DNA of 64,000 bases from Temnothorax longispinosus (taxonomy: Eukaryota > Arthropoda > Insecta > Hymenoptera > Formicidae). The stretch is taken from the NCBI RefSeq assembly GCF_030848805.1, contig NC_092365.1:10044001-10108000 (forward strand), written 5' to 3'. Within the stretch, counting starts at the first letter, position 1. Each line of letters begins with the position of its first letter. Position numbers and translations under genes: made by a program. Shown piece by piece: positions 54,390-63,857 of this stretch. The notes beneath the pieces were generated by a model. That model searched no databases and was not told the origin of the DNA. It saw only the letters and a list, made by a program, of their open reading frames with translations.

Positions 54390-54875
54390 CGTTAATTAAT
54401 AAAGAGGTTTCGTATTGTACTACATATGTTACACTTATTGTTAGCAGATGTACGGAAGGTGTCAGACATAGATACTGTATAGTATTCTAACAATATAATT
54501 TAATTCTACAAAAATGTAACAAATAATTGGATTAAAAATTATTTTTTTCCGTAGTAGCAGATTGTTTTGTGTGCCGCTGATTGATATTGGAACATGTGTT
54601 TTACCTGGGTTTATGCACTCGGTTCTTCTTGGGATAGTAAAACTTATTAAATTGTGGTTTGATAAAAAAGGTCCTTGAAATATTAAAAAAAAAAGAGTAA
54701 AGATATTGATAATTTTATCACAAATATACGATCACTTCAATCATTTTGTCGATTACCAAGACCTTTAACATATTATCAATTTTATAATGCATCCGAAAAT
54801 TACAATTTTTTGTTATTTTATTCTCTTATAGCTCTTATTGATCATTTGCCTAATGAATATTTTCAGCACTGATGG

Positions 54876-55139
54876 ATGATGTTAGTTATAGCATTGTTTA
54901 ATTTACTTCAAAATCAAATTACACAGTTTGATCTTAAACAATCAGATATTTTACTTAAATTATTTGTAAAACAATTTGAAAAACTGTACAGTGACAGAGA
55001 ATTAATGTGTAATACTCATCAACTTATACATTTAACACTATGCGCCGAAAGATGGGGTCTATTATGGGCGACGTCAGCTTTTCCTTCGACAATTATATCG
55101 GATTTATTGCAAAATGTGTGCATGGTAATAAACACTTAA
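54876..55139 (+). pseudogene. Possible coding fragment inside the ATCATATATGAT element
   Basis: The open frame continues upstream in other frames (YITIFLLFYSLIALID-like near 54810). Residues NLLQNQITQFDLKQSDILLK, NTHQLIHLTLCAERWG and LLWATSAFPS look protein-like. Residues HxLxHLxxxxxxWGPLW are reminiscent of proteins linked to transposons with a DUF4218-type domain. This is a weak guess. It may be a captured transposase piece, the only coding trace in any of the array elements. Confidence 0.4.
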
Positions 55140-55904
55140 GTCAAGAAATTGTCAATAATCTAGTTATTGCTCAAGGAGTACTAATTTTGAAAAGTCCGTG
55201 CCATTGAACGGGAACGTAATGCTAATAATGTAATGTACAATGGAATATGAGATCAAAATAAAGCTATGAGCTCTTAGGTAAATACATAACAAATATAGAA
55301 TTCAATAATATTGAACGTCATTTGCTTACATACGAAGGTTTTGATATATATATCATATAGTCATACATGAATTCATATATACAGTCAGGTATGAGTCAGG
55401 CTTGATAAGGTCTAATCATATATGAATCTGTACCTACTCATACGAATTAGAATATATTAGTCATATCAGCATAGAAATGGTCAGATCTAAATAAGCACAA
55501 TTATATATAGATATATATCTAGTTATATATAAATTTACATATAGTCAGGTGCAAGTTTATATTAGCCAGTCATGATTAAATAGAATCATACATAGATTTA
55601 AATATAGTCATATATGAATTCATATACAGTCTGGCAGCATATGAGTCAGGCTTGATTAGGTCTAATCATATATGAATCTGTACCTACTCATACGAATTAG
55701 AATATATTAATCATATCAGCATAGGTCAATGGTCAGATCTAATCATATATGGATCCATATATAATCATACAAGGAGCAAGATGTAAATATACATAATCAT
55801 AAATATACCCATGTATATTCATTTATGATTCTATACATAATCATATACAATTATATATGATTAGTCAAAATTATTTTTTCTCGGAATGCTGGCTGTCAAC
55901 CCAG

Positions 55905-56230
55905 GGAGAAACGCGAGATCGGATAGACGTCTATTAGATGTCGGAGCCATCTAATCTAAAACAACGTCTAGAAATATCTTAATTAGATGTTATGTGATTT
56001 TATGCCATTGCGTTTTCTTAGAGACAGTTCAAACCTAATATTCACACAATAACGGTGCATTGTTCATAAAACATTTTTTTGAGCTCAATTTACTTTTCGA
56101 CATCTAATAAACATCTAATAGACGTCTAAGTGAATGACACGTAATGAATTTGAAAAGACGTCTAATCGACATCAATACGACGTCGATATCGGGACGTGCA
56201 GGCGGCTACTTCCGCTCTGCTGCTGCTAAA
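55905..56230. repeat. GACGTC-array sequence
   Basis: It starts within the Copia-2 frame after MLAVNP at GGGAGAAACGCGAG. It carries TAGACGTCTATTAGATGTC, ATCTAATAGACGTCTAAG and GACGTCTAATCGACATC, again palindromic words. No matching right terminus was found, so it is probably truncated. Confidence 0.6.
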
Positions 56231-56392
56231 TATAATTATATGTACACAATAATTGATATTAATTAATCTTTAATTAAAATTAGACTTTTACGGAATGCTG
56301 TACGTTATAGTGATTGATTTTTTCGCGGGCGTCATTATTAGCTAATTAATGCTGGTTATTAATATTTGATTGTCTACACTGGTGTCGCGCCC
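56231..56392. other. Short AT-rich spacer
   Basis: No gene or repeat recognised. Confidence 0.4.
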
Positions 56393-57676
56393 TTTTACCG
56401 CGCGTAAAGAGCCTATAGGAGAGAGTAGCACCAACGCGCCACTCTCTGATTGACTGGAGTAACGTCACGTGACCAATGAGCGCCTCTCTAGCTCTCTCCT
56501 AGAAGCTCGCTCTAACCGCGCGGGAAACGTTGTTGTTCTCGCGGTCGCGGTTACGGTGGTTCAATTACAACAGACTGTCGCGATAGTTACAACGGAGATG
56601 CATGCGGACCATGCGGCTAACGCGGGCGGTTTATAATCTAGACGACGGTCGCGGTAATTACAAAGTACGGAAACGCATTCGGTTTATGCGGCGGACGCGG
56701 GCGGATTATATTCTATAGGACGGTCGCGATAATTACAAAGTACGGAAACGCATTCGGTTTATGCGGCGGACGCGGGCGGATTATATTCTACAAGACGGTC
56801 GCGATAATTACAAATTGTGGAAACGCATTCGGTTTATGCGGCGGACGCGGGCGGATTATATGCTATAGACATGAACGCATCGGTGTATGCGGTCGACGCG
56901 AATCAGGTGGTCCGTACCGGCGCGATGCGGTACGCGTGCGAACGGGCCTTTAAGCCGGCCAATGGCTGGGCGGCCCGCGGCGCGGGATTCGCGGCGCGGG
57001 CGCGTGTATTTTATTCGGCGCGGTGTCTTTCTCGCGATATGATCTGGTGTTAGTTACGCGGCGTGTTGGGAAAGAAAACGAACGGCCAGGGGCTAGGCTG
57101 GTCGATCGGTTGACGAGGAGGTCCGACTGTTCCGGCGGCAAGAACCCTTGTCGAGAGGCCGAGCACGCTCGACCCCTGGTTACCGTGGCAGACGGGGTGT
57201 TCCGGGTAGGAAGGCGGTCAGCGCTCGAGAACTCTCGAACGAGGCACAGAACGCTGTACCCCGTTTCGTAAGCTGGCCTAGGAAGCGGAAAGGTACTCGT
57301 CTCCGAGGGTAGCGGAGCACAGGTAGCTAGACTCGGATCGGAGTGTGTCTACCTGTCGCGGCGCCGGTATTTTATACTCGCCCGGGTGGTACGCTAGGGA
57401 GGGGAGGCCGATTCCCGCGTGAGCCGCGCCGCCGGCGGAGCGGAGCGGAATCGGCGTGGCGGTAAGCGTGCTCGCGCTCGGAGGCGCTCGGCTCCCCTCG
57501 GTTTCTGTCGGAGACCCGGGAAGATGTCGGTGCGGCGGAGTGCCGCGCACACGATCGGAAGTCGTTTAAAAATAAGGTGGGCGCACCGCGCTCTTTCCTC
57601 GCCCGACGGAGATCGTCGGGCGGCATCCGGCAGTTCTTCGCCGGGAATGATGCATGTGTGGGGGTGCATCGTTACA
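56393..57676 (-). repeat. 3' LTR of the gypsy element, with a different end
   Basis: From 56554 to 57676 it matches the 5' LTR very closely. The outer 160 bases (56393-56553, plus-strand start TGTCGCGCCC) do not match the 114 bases at the corresponding end of the 5' LTR (62667-62780). So this LTR seems to have another U5-like end, or the true end is deleted. Confidence 0.7.
56641..56875. repeat. Tandem 76-bp units in the LTR
   Basis: Units containing GACGGTCGCGATAATTACAA and GGTTTATGCGGCGGACGCGG. This LTR has about one unit more than the other (62872-63060). Confidence 0.88.
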
Positions 57677-57756
57677 TCACCCCCCCCTTTAGTATGCCTG
57701 AACTTTGAGGCATGCGTTGATGGCCGGTCGGGGTAGCCGGCTGACCTTGGCTGGAC
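57677..57756 (-). promoter_or_regulatory. Polypurine tract and 3' spacer
   Basis: The minus strand reads AAAGGGGGGGGTGA directly before the LTR TGTAACG. A GC hairpin (GGCCGGTCGGGGTAGCCGGC) lies between it and the third ORF. Confidence 0.75.
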
Positions 57757-58299
57757 CTACCCCGTGGTGCCCTGGGATTTCTCCTTAATCCATCGAATTG
57801 ACCCATCTCCATTAAATCGGATGTGCCAGCGCCTGTTTCCGAGTCGGGCTTTGTATTCGCGGGAGACGTGGCGTGCGAAATGTGGCACGTCCACGGTAAT
57901 CCCGGGCGCGACGATGATCGGCATCGGCGGCGGTGGCAGCGGGCCCATCACTCGGGCCGGGTTGAGGGCTGGTCGTGGCCTTAGCGGTGCCGTATTGCGC
58001 GGTTGCAGTCGCCGGGGTAGCGGTGGCGGCGGCGTGGTCAGCCACGCTTGTTTCGCTCTGTTGGCTGCGTCGGACCTCTGCACGATGGTGCCGATGCGAG
58101 GCCACGTCCGTGGAGGTGCGGGTCTCTCCGGCGTTGGTGGCGGCGTGGGCTCGGGATCGCCGCGGTATAGCGTGGCCCACCCGTGCCCGATCCCGGGGTT
58201 GGCGGGATCGTACGGCTCGGGGTCCTCTCTCAGGATTTCCTCGATCTCTTGCAGGATATTTCGCTCCGTAGCTTGCTCCGTCGCTGTGTCTTCCGTCAT
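57757..58299 (-). CDS. Third ORF of the gypsy element, unknown function
   Basis: 180 residues from an ATG at 58299 (MTEDTATEQATERN). It has an acidic N-terminus, a long proline-rich middle (PEPTPPPTPERPAPP, PPPPLPRR) and a conserved-looking C-terminus (HFARHVSREYKARLG, RWHIRFNGDGSIRWIKEK). No signal peptide or membrane span is visible, so it is not an envelope protein. It overlaps the open tail of the pol frame. Its composition looks more protein-like than the pol tail there, which is a run of R, A, T and P. It could be an accessory Gag-like or nucleic-acid-binding protein. I do not recognise the family. Confidence 0.6.
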   Translation of the reverse strand: MTEDTATEQATERNILQEIEEILREDPEPYDPANPGIGHGWATLYRGDPEPTPPPTPERPAPPRTWPRIGTIVQRSDAANRAKQAWLTTPPPPLPRRLQPRNTAPLRPRPALNPARVMGPLPPPPMPIIVAPGITVDVPHFARHVSREYKARLGNRRWHIRFNGDGSIRWIKEKSQGTTG

Positions 58300-61200
58300 G
58301 GTGACAGTCGATCTGACGGATCGGTGGCCGCGTTGTTTGCTCGCTTCCTATCGTCGCCGGGTTTCCTGGCTTATCCGGGGAGGAAGGTCGTACCATCTTT
58401 ATTTTGTTCGGCGTGACAATAATATTCCACGGTGATCTTACACGTTGACAATAATATTCACGGTACTTGACAATAATATTTTTGTCGGCGCTAACAGTTT
58501 CAGCGCGCGTCGTCGGCGTGGATTCGTAACGTACGGTCGCGGCGGCGGTTTTGTCGGCGGGTTCCCCTTCCAGGTCGGGATCGTGTACGACGGGTGTCGT
58601 ATCGGTAGGCGCGCGTTTGAGATCCTGTACATGCACGTGACGGTACCATTTTCCCTGGCGGCTACGGAGGTCGACTATTACTGGCGAGATGATGCGACGA
58701 ACTTCGAGCGGACCGATAAATTTTGGAGCGAGCTTCGCGTTGAACGCGGCTTCTTTGTTAGACAGGGGCCAGTCGCGCTTCCACACCCATTCCCCGATTC
58801 GCGGTCGCCAGTCCCGGCGGCGGAGATTGTAATGTTTCTCCTGGCGTTGGAAGGCGCGGGCTAATTGAACGCGCACGAGCTCGTACGCCTCGTTCAAGCG
58901 GCGGTGTACCGGGGTGGCCGGGCCGGCCGCGGACGGTAGGCGATTTTCCCCGGGGCGGCGTAATTCGCGGCCGTGATTTAAAAACGCGGGCGTGTAGCCG
59001 GTCGCGTCGTGCGTTGCGGTGTTATACGCGAACTGGAGTTCTGGCAGGTGCTCGTCCCACGTTTTATGTTTCTTGGCGTACTGCGCGATCATCGTTTTAA
59101 TGACGCGATTAGTTCTTTCTACGGGGTTGCAGTGGGGTGCGTATGCCGGCGTGAAACGTTGTCGGATACCGCACTCGTTTAGCAGTTGCGCGAGTTGTTT
59201 TGACTTTAGTTGCGTACCATTGTCCGAAAGAATCTCCTCCGGACAGCCGTGTCGGAGGATAATGGTTTCGGTAATATGCTTTACGATCGCGGGCGCGGTG
59301 GCGCGTCGTAGCGGGCGGAGCTCGACCCATTTCGTAAAACGGTCTTGCATATTGAGCAACCATATGTGTCCGGCGGCGGATCGTGGCAACGGACCGACGA
59401 GGTCGATGGTGACCTGTTGCCATGGTCGTTCGAGGGCGGTCGGATGCAGCTGGCCGGCTGGTTTTTCCTGCGCCACCTTATGCGCGAGACAGGTCGCGCA
59501 TTCGCGGACGTACCGTGCGATATCGCGGAACATGCCGGGCCAGTAAAATCGTTGCGCGATCCGCGCGATCGTTTTGGCGATCCCCAAGTGGCCGGCGGTC
59601 GGGGCGTCGTGGTAACGCGCGAGAATCTCGGGGCGCTGGTCCTTCGGCACGCACTCTTTCCACTGGTCGTCGGCCGGTGTATCTTTAAAATTGAGACTGT
59701 GGAGCACGTGCTTCCACAGTCGGCCCTGGTCTATTCGGAAATCGGGCGCCTCGTGTGGCGCGGTTTCGGCTGTGTGCCACATGCGCGTATACCATGGGCA
59801 TTTCGGGGCGGTGACGCTGAGGAGCTCGGATTGCCTCGACAGCGCGTCCGCCACCTTGTTCAGTGTCCCTTTACGGTATTTAACGTCGAAGTCGTACTGC
59901 TGCAATTCAAAAGACCAACGTCCCAATCGGCCGGACGGCGACTCTAGTTTCTGTAGCCACTTTAACGATTGGTGATCCGTGATCACCGTGAACCGGTACC
60001 CCTCGAGGTAATCGCGCATCCGCCTAATCCCCCATACGACTGCCAGACACTCCAGTTCGGTAGCGCTATAGTTTCGCTCGGCGTGGTTTAAGGTGCGGCT
60101 AGCGTACGCGATGACACGCTCGCCCTCCGGGAAGTACTGCGTGAGTACGGCTCCCAGACCCGTGGTGCTGGCGTCCGTCTGGAGGTGAAATTGCCGCGTA
60201 AAGTCCGGACAGGCGAGGACCGGCGCGGTGGTCAGCGTGCGTTTGAGTGTGTCGAACGCGTTTTGCTCGGCCTCCCCCCAGGCCCATCGGGCCTGCTTGC
60301 GTGTCAGCGCGGTGAGCGGCGCGGCGAGGGTGGCGAAGTCTTTAATGAACCGGCGGTACCAGCTCGCGAGTCCTAAAAATTGTCGGATGTGTCGTACGTT
60401 CTGGGGCACGGGCCAGTTCGCGACGGCGCTAACCTTGTCCGGGTCGGTGCGGATACCGTCGCGGTCGACGATGTGGCCGAGATACTTTATACGGTCGGTA
60501 CAGAAACGGCATTTTTCCGGGTTAATCCTTAGCTTCGCGGCTCGGAGTCGGCGGAAAACTTCGCGCATAACGCGTAGATGCTCCTCGAACGTTTCGGTGG
60601 CGATCACGATGTCGTCCAAGTATACGAACACGTGCGGCCATAATTCGGGACCGAGGATCGAGTCGAGCAAGCGCTGAAAAGTCGCCGGGGCCGAATGCAA
60701 GCCGAACGGCATAACCCGGAATTGCATCAGCCCTTTACCGGGTACCGTAAACGCGGTTACGGGTCGGCTCTCTGGCGCGAGGGGCACCTGCCAGTACCCG
60801 TTTTTTAGATCGAGGGTTGACAGGTACCGAGCCCCCCGTAATCTATCTAGCGTCGCGGTGATTTGCGGTAGCGGATACGCGTCTTTTTCGGTAAGCTCGT
60901 TAACCCAGCGGAAATCAATGCAAAAACGCGGCTTGCCGTCCTTTTTCCGTACGATCACGATCGGCGAGCTCCAGGCGCTGTGCGACGGCTCGATGATGCC
61001 GTCCTGCAGCATTTTTTCGACTTCTGCGTCTATGATTGCCTGCATCGCCGGGTTCCGCGGTCGATACCTCTGCTTAACCGGGCGGTCGGTTTTTACGCGG
61101 ATTATATGTTCCCCGCGGTCCGTGGGGCCCTGCACCCCTTCGAACTTCGCGAGTTCGTCTGCCAGAAAACGGCGGAGGCGGTCTTCCTCGGTCGCCGCGT

Positions 61201-61645
61201 CCTCCTCGTGAATGCCCCCGACGGTGGCTGCTATCGTGTCGGCGTTGGGCGGCGGCGGGGGCGGAATGGCGAAATCCATTTTGCCCCACAGGTCTACGCC
61301 TATCAACATGTCGCAGTCTAGCTTGGGCATGATTTGGAACCGGTGCCAAAACATGCGTCCTTGTACGGTCACGGGGACCGTAATTAACCCCGGGATGTCC
61401 GCGCGCGTCCCATCGGCGAGATATACCCGCCCGGAAATTGTCGTGATTGGGAAGTTTGCCGCCAACGTTTCCGCGGTGCTCGCGTTCACGAAGGAGGCTT
61501 CGGACCCGGTGTCTAAGAGAGCGTCGAACGTTTGGTCCGCTACGCGGACGCTCAGGTGCGGACGCGGTTTGTACGTTATGCGGAGGACCGGGGGGCGGCC
61601 GCCTCTTCCCCGGCCCGCGCGGCATTTCCCGACGGCGGGTGACAA
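57812..61645 (-). CDS. Gypsy Pol (protease, RT, RNase H, integrase)
   Basis: 1277 codons open without stops. Protease DTGS at about 45-48; RT with FCIDFRWVN, PFGLHSAPATFQR and YLDD at 342-345; RNase H (LQTDASTTGLGAVL); integrase zinc finger (H-H, CATC), core (TIDLVGPLP, LSDNGTQLKS, NPVERTNRVIK) and a C-terminal segment (EWVWKRDWPLSN, KFIGPLEV). The last about 160 residues overlap the third ORF and are probably not selected as protein. The frame begins without an ATG (TTG at 61645) and overlaps gag by 70 bases in the -1 frame, so it is likely made by ribosomal frameshifting. Confidence 0.93.
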   Translation of the reverse strand: MSPAVGKCRAGRGRGGRPPVLRITYKPRPHLSVRVADQTFDALLDTGSEASFVNASTAETLAANFPITTISGRVYLADGTRADIPGLITVPVTVQGRMFWHRFQIMPKLDCDMLIGVDLWGKMDFAIPPPPPPNADTIAATVGGIHEEDAATEEDRLRRFLADELAKFEGVQGPTDRGEHIIRVKTDRPVKQRYRPRNPAMQAIIDAEVEKMLQDGIIEPSHSAWSSPIVIVRKKDGKPRFCIDFRWVNELTEKDAYPLPQITATLDRLRGARYLSTLDLKNGYWQVPLAPESRPVTAFTVPGKGLMQFRVMPFGLHSAPATFQRLLDSILGPELWPHVFVYLDDIVIATETFEEHLRVMREVFRRLRAAKLRINPEKCRFCTDRIKYLGHIVDRDGIRTDPDKVSAVANWPVPQNVRHIRQFLGLASWYRRFIKDFATLAAPLTALTRKQARWAWGEAEQNAFDTLKRTLTTAPVLACPDFTRQFHLQTDASTTGLGAVLTQYFPEGERVIAYASRTLNHAERNYSATELECLAVVWGIRRMRDYLEGYRFTVITDHQSLKWLQKLESPSGRLGRWSFELQQYDFDVKYRKGTLNKVADALSRQSELLSVTAPKCPWYTRMWHTAETAPHEAPDFRIDQGRLWKHVLHSLNFKDTPADDQWKECVPKDQRPEILARYHDAPTAGHLGIAKTIARIAQRFYWPGMFRDIARYVRECATCLAHKVAQEKPAGQLHPTALERPWQQVTIDLVGPLPRSAAGHIWLLNMQDRFTKWVELRPLRRATAPAIVKHITETIILRHGCPEEILSDNGTQLKSKQLAQLLNECGIRQRFTPAYAPHCNPVERTNRVIKTMIAQYAKKHKTWDEHLPELQFAYNTATHDATGYTPAFLNHGRELRRPGENRLPSAAGPATPVHRRLNEAYELVRVQLARAFQRQEKHYNLRRRDWRPRIGEWVWKRDWPLSNKEAAFNAKLAPKFIGPLEVRRIISPVIVDLRSRQGKWYRHVHVQDLKRAPTDTTPVVHDPDLEGEPADKTAAATVRYESTPTTRAETVSADKNIIVKYREYYCQRVRSPWNIIVTPNKIKMVRPSSPDKPGNPATIGSEQTTRPPIRQIDCHHDGRHSDGASYGAKYPARDRGNPERGPRAVRSRQPRDRARVGHAIPRRSRAHAATNAGETRTSTDVASHRHHRAEVRRSQQSETSVADHAAATATPATATAQYGTAKATTSPQPGPSDGPAATAADADHRRARDYRGRATFRTPRLPRIQSPTRKQALAHPI

Positions 61646-62609
61646 TCACGCGTAAACACGCCGTCCCGCCCACATTGTGAGCAAAACCGTTTGGGTGGCC
61701 GGCGGCAATCAAAACGGGTGTGCCCGCGCTGTTTACAGCGCCAGCAACACTCGTGTCGGTCGTATGCGGTAGCGGCGAGCGCGGGTTGCGGGGCGGCGGG
61801 CTGTCGCGCGCGAGTCCGCTCTTCTATGCGCTCGAACTCCTCCGCCTGGCGCAGGATCTCGCGCGTCCGGGTGACGGAATCGCGTCGGATGTAGAGCTGG
61901 TACCGCGGGTGCATGTTATCGTAGAGCGCGTCGAGCCGGTCTTCCTCTGTGAACCCGGTCGCTCGGCGCATCATGGTGAGCATTTCGGTGGCAAATTTGC
62001 GGTACGGTTCGTCCGGTCGCTGCATTCGCGTCTGTATTTCGCGAATGAGTTGAGCGCGGTATCGTCGCGAAAGGTAATGCTCGCGGAAATCGGCGTGGAA
62101 GTCCTCCCAGCCCTGCCATGTGTGCCGGTTATTCCGGTACCAAAGAAGCGCGTCGCCCTTAAGTAACTCCGGAAGCCCCGCCAGTATTTGCGCGCCGGAA
62201 ATCTGGTACGCGTCTTTAAGTTCTTCTAGCCGCTCGAGAAACGCGACGGGATCTTTGCCATCAAAATGGCACCCCCATTTCCTTATTTGATCCACGACTT
62301 GACCGGGGAATCCGGCCGGGCGATCGCTTACCGCCGAAAAAAAACTTCGTACGGTGTTGCCGGAGCCGACGGCGGGCCGGTCGTTGTCGGCGCGAGGAGC
62401 GATCCCGGCGGCTGTATGACGATCGGAGGCACCGTTTTCGTCTCGTTGCCCCCCGCGGCGTCGGTTCGCGTCATCTCGGGATGATCGGTCGCATGAGCAC
62501 TCAGGCGTTGCCGTAGCTCGTCCATCGTGCCGTCGGCGTCGAGTTCGCGTCGCGTGAGCTCTTCGATTAGCTCGTTTTTCGGTAGTTTATATATCCACGC
62601 CTTGGCCAT
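61576..62609 (-). pseudogene. Gypsy Gag with one frameshift
   Basis: It starts at ATG 62609 (MAKAWIYKLPKNELIEEL), a SAP-like helical motif (LTRRELDADGTMDELRQRL). At the T8 run (minus strand; A8 at 62338-62345) the frame is lost. It reopens in the next frame (DQIRKWGCHFDGKDP) at 62295. Capsid residues (FLERLEELKDAYQI, LLKGDALLWYRNNRHTW) and two knuckles (CWRCKQRGHTRFDC and CSQCGRDGVFTRDC) follow. It ends at 61576. Gag would build the particle and bind RNA. The break looks recent. Confidence 0.87.
61624..61630 (-). promoter_or_regulatory. Candidate -1 frameshift heptamer G GGA AAT
   Basis: Read in the gag frame (TCG GGA AAT) it fits the X XXY YYZ slip rule and lies inside the gag-pol overlap. 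A GC-rich stretch follows that could fold. Confidence 0.5.
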
Positions 62610-62648
62610 TGCGTATCCTGTCTTTTGTCTCTCGGAACGATCAAAACG

Positions 62649-62666
62649 GTCCCTGTTCGGGCGCCA
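62649..62666 (-). promoter_or_regulatory. Gypsy primer binding site, tRNA-Lys
   Basis: The minus strand reads TGGCGCCCGAACAGGGAC, directly after the LTR end. It is the classical tRNA-Lys3 primer sequence also used by lentiviruses. Confidence 0.93.
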
Positions 62667-63857
62667 TGTAACGGCCTGCCTTTTGGCTGTTTATATCGAA
62701 CGCGGACTAGCTCGCCGGACCAGGAGTTCGATGGTAGGCCCAGAGACAGAAGGCAGTTTTGATACGGAACGTGGTTTATTACGGTGGTTCAATTACAACA
62801 GACTGTCGCGATAGTTACAACGGAGATGCATGCGGACCATGCGGCTAACGCGGGCGGTTTATAATCTAGACGACGGTCGCGGTAATTACAAAGTACGGAA
62901 ACGCATTCGGTTTATGCGGCGGACGCGGGCGGATTATATTCTATAGGACGGTCGCGATAATTACAAAGTACGGAAACGCATTCGGTTTATGCGGCGGACG
63001 CGGGCGGATTATATTCTACAAGACGGTCGCGATAATTACAAATTGTGGAAACGCATCCGGTGTATGCGGTCGCGCGACGCGAATCAGGTGGTCCGTACCG
63101 GCGCGATGCGGTACGCGTGCGAACGGGCCTTTAAGCCGGCCAATGGCTGGGCGGCCCGCGGCGCGGGATTCGCGGCGCGGGCGCGTGTATTTTATTCGGC
63201 GCGGTGTCTTTCTCGCGATATGATCGGTGTTAGTTACGCGGCGTGTTGGGAAAGAAAACGAACGGCCAGGGGCTAGGCTGGTCGATCGGTTGACGAGGAG
63301 GTCCGACTGTTCCGGCGGCAAGAACCCTTGTCGAGAGGCCGAGCACGCTCGACCCCTGGTTACCGTGGCAGACGGGGTGTTCTGGGTAGGAAGGCGGTCA
63401 GCGCTCGAGAACTCTCGAGCGAGGCACAGAACGCTGTACCCCGTTTCGTAAGCTGGCCTAGGAAGCGGGAAGGTACTCGTCTCCGAGGGTAGCGGAGCTC
63501 AGGCAGCTAGACTCGGATCGGAGTGTGTCTACCTGTCGCGGCGCCGGTATTTTTATACTCGCCCGGGTGGTACGCTAGGGAGGGGAGGCCGATTCCCGCG
63601 TGAGCCGCGCCGCCGGCGGAGCGGAGCGGAATCGGCGTGGCGGTAAGCGTGCTCGCGCTCGGAGGCGCTCGGCTCCCCTCGGTTTCTGTCGGAGACCCGG
63701 GAAGATGTCGGTGCGGCGGAGTGCCGCGCACACGATCGGAAGTCGTTTAAAAATAAGGTGGGCGCACCGCGCTCTTTCCTCGCCTGACGGAGATCGTCGG
63801 GCGGCATCCGGCAGTTCTTCGCCGGGAATGATGCATGTGTGGGGGTGCATCGTTACA
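62667..63857 (-). repeat. 5' LTR of the gypsy element
   Basis: 1191 bp, minus-strand TGTAACGATGCACC to GGCCGTTACA. The terminal TGTAACG/CGTTACA inverted repeat is complete. It includes a TATAAA-like run and the 76-bp tandem units. Confidence 0.92.

Larger units (their letters stand above)
54059..55886. mobile_element. ATCATATATGAT-array element with tRNA-like core
   Basis: Inverted ends ACCCGAGAAAAAATAATTTT and AAAATTATTTTTTCTCGGA, with a 2-bp duplication AT (54057-54058, 55887-55888). Excision rejoins the copia RNase H codons. Arrays of CATATATGA/TCATATAT words fill the left and especially the right side (55330-55860). A tRNA-like core is at 54316-54389. The frame at 54876-55139 resembles a transposase-derived or host-like piece (IALFNLLQNQ, CAERWGLLWATSAF) but I cannot assign it. 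Confidence 0.85.
46980..55904 (+). mobile_element. Copia-2, old and heavily interrupted copia element
   Basis: Recognisable gag, protease, integrase, RT and RNase H pieces in copia order at 46980-48561, 49668-50040, 50985-51103, 51323-51811, 53134-54058 and 55887-55904. Frameshifts and stops are scattered through it. At least five insertions occupy the gaps. No LTRs were found. Protein motifs differ from Copia-1, so it is another family. Confidence 0.9.
56393..63857 (-). mobile_element. Gypsy element (Ty3/gypsy) with third ORF
   Basis: LTR copies at 56393-57676 (3', partly different) and 62667-63857 (5'), a tRNA-Lys primer site, gag, pol and a small third ORF, all on the minus strand. Integrase follows RNase H, as in Ty3/gypsy. 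Flanks are ACTGG (left) and ACTAG (right), four of five matching. A frameshift in gag makes it probably inactive now. Confidence 0.92.

Noticed and set aside
57764..58435. 223-codon plus-strand frame opposite the gypsy pol tail
   Set aside because: It is a shadow of a GC-rich, proline-coding region on the other strand; no domain is recognisable.
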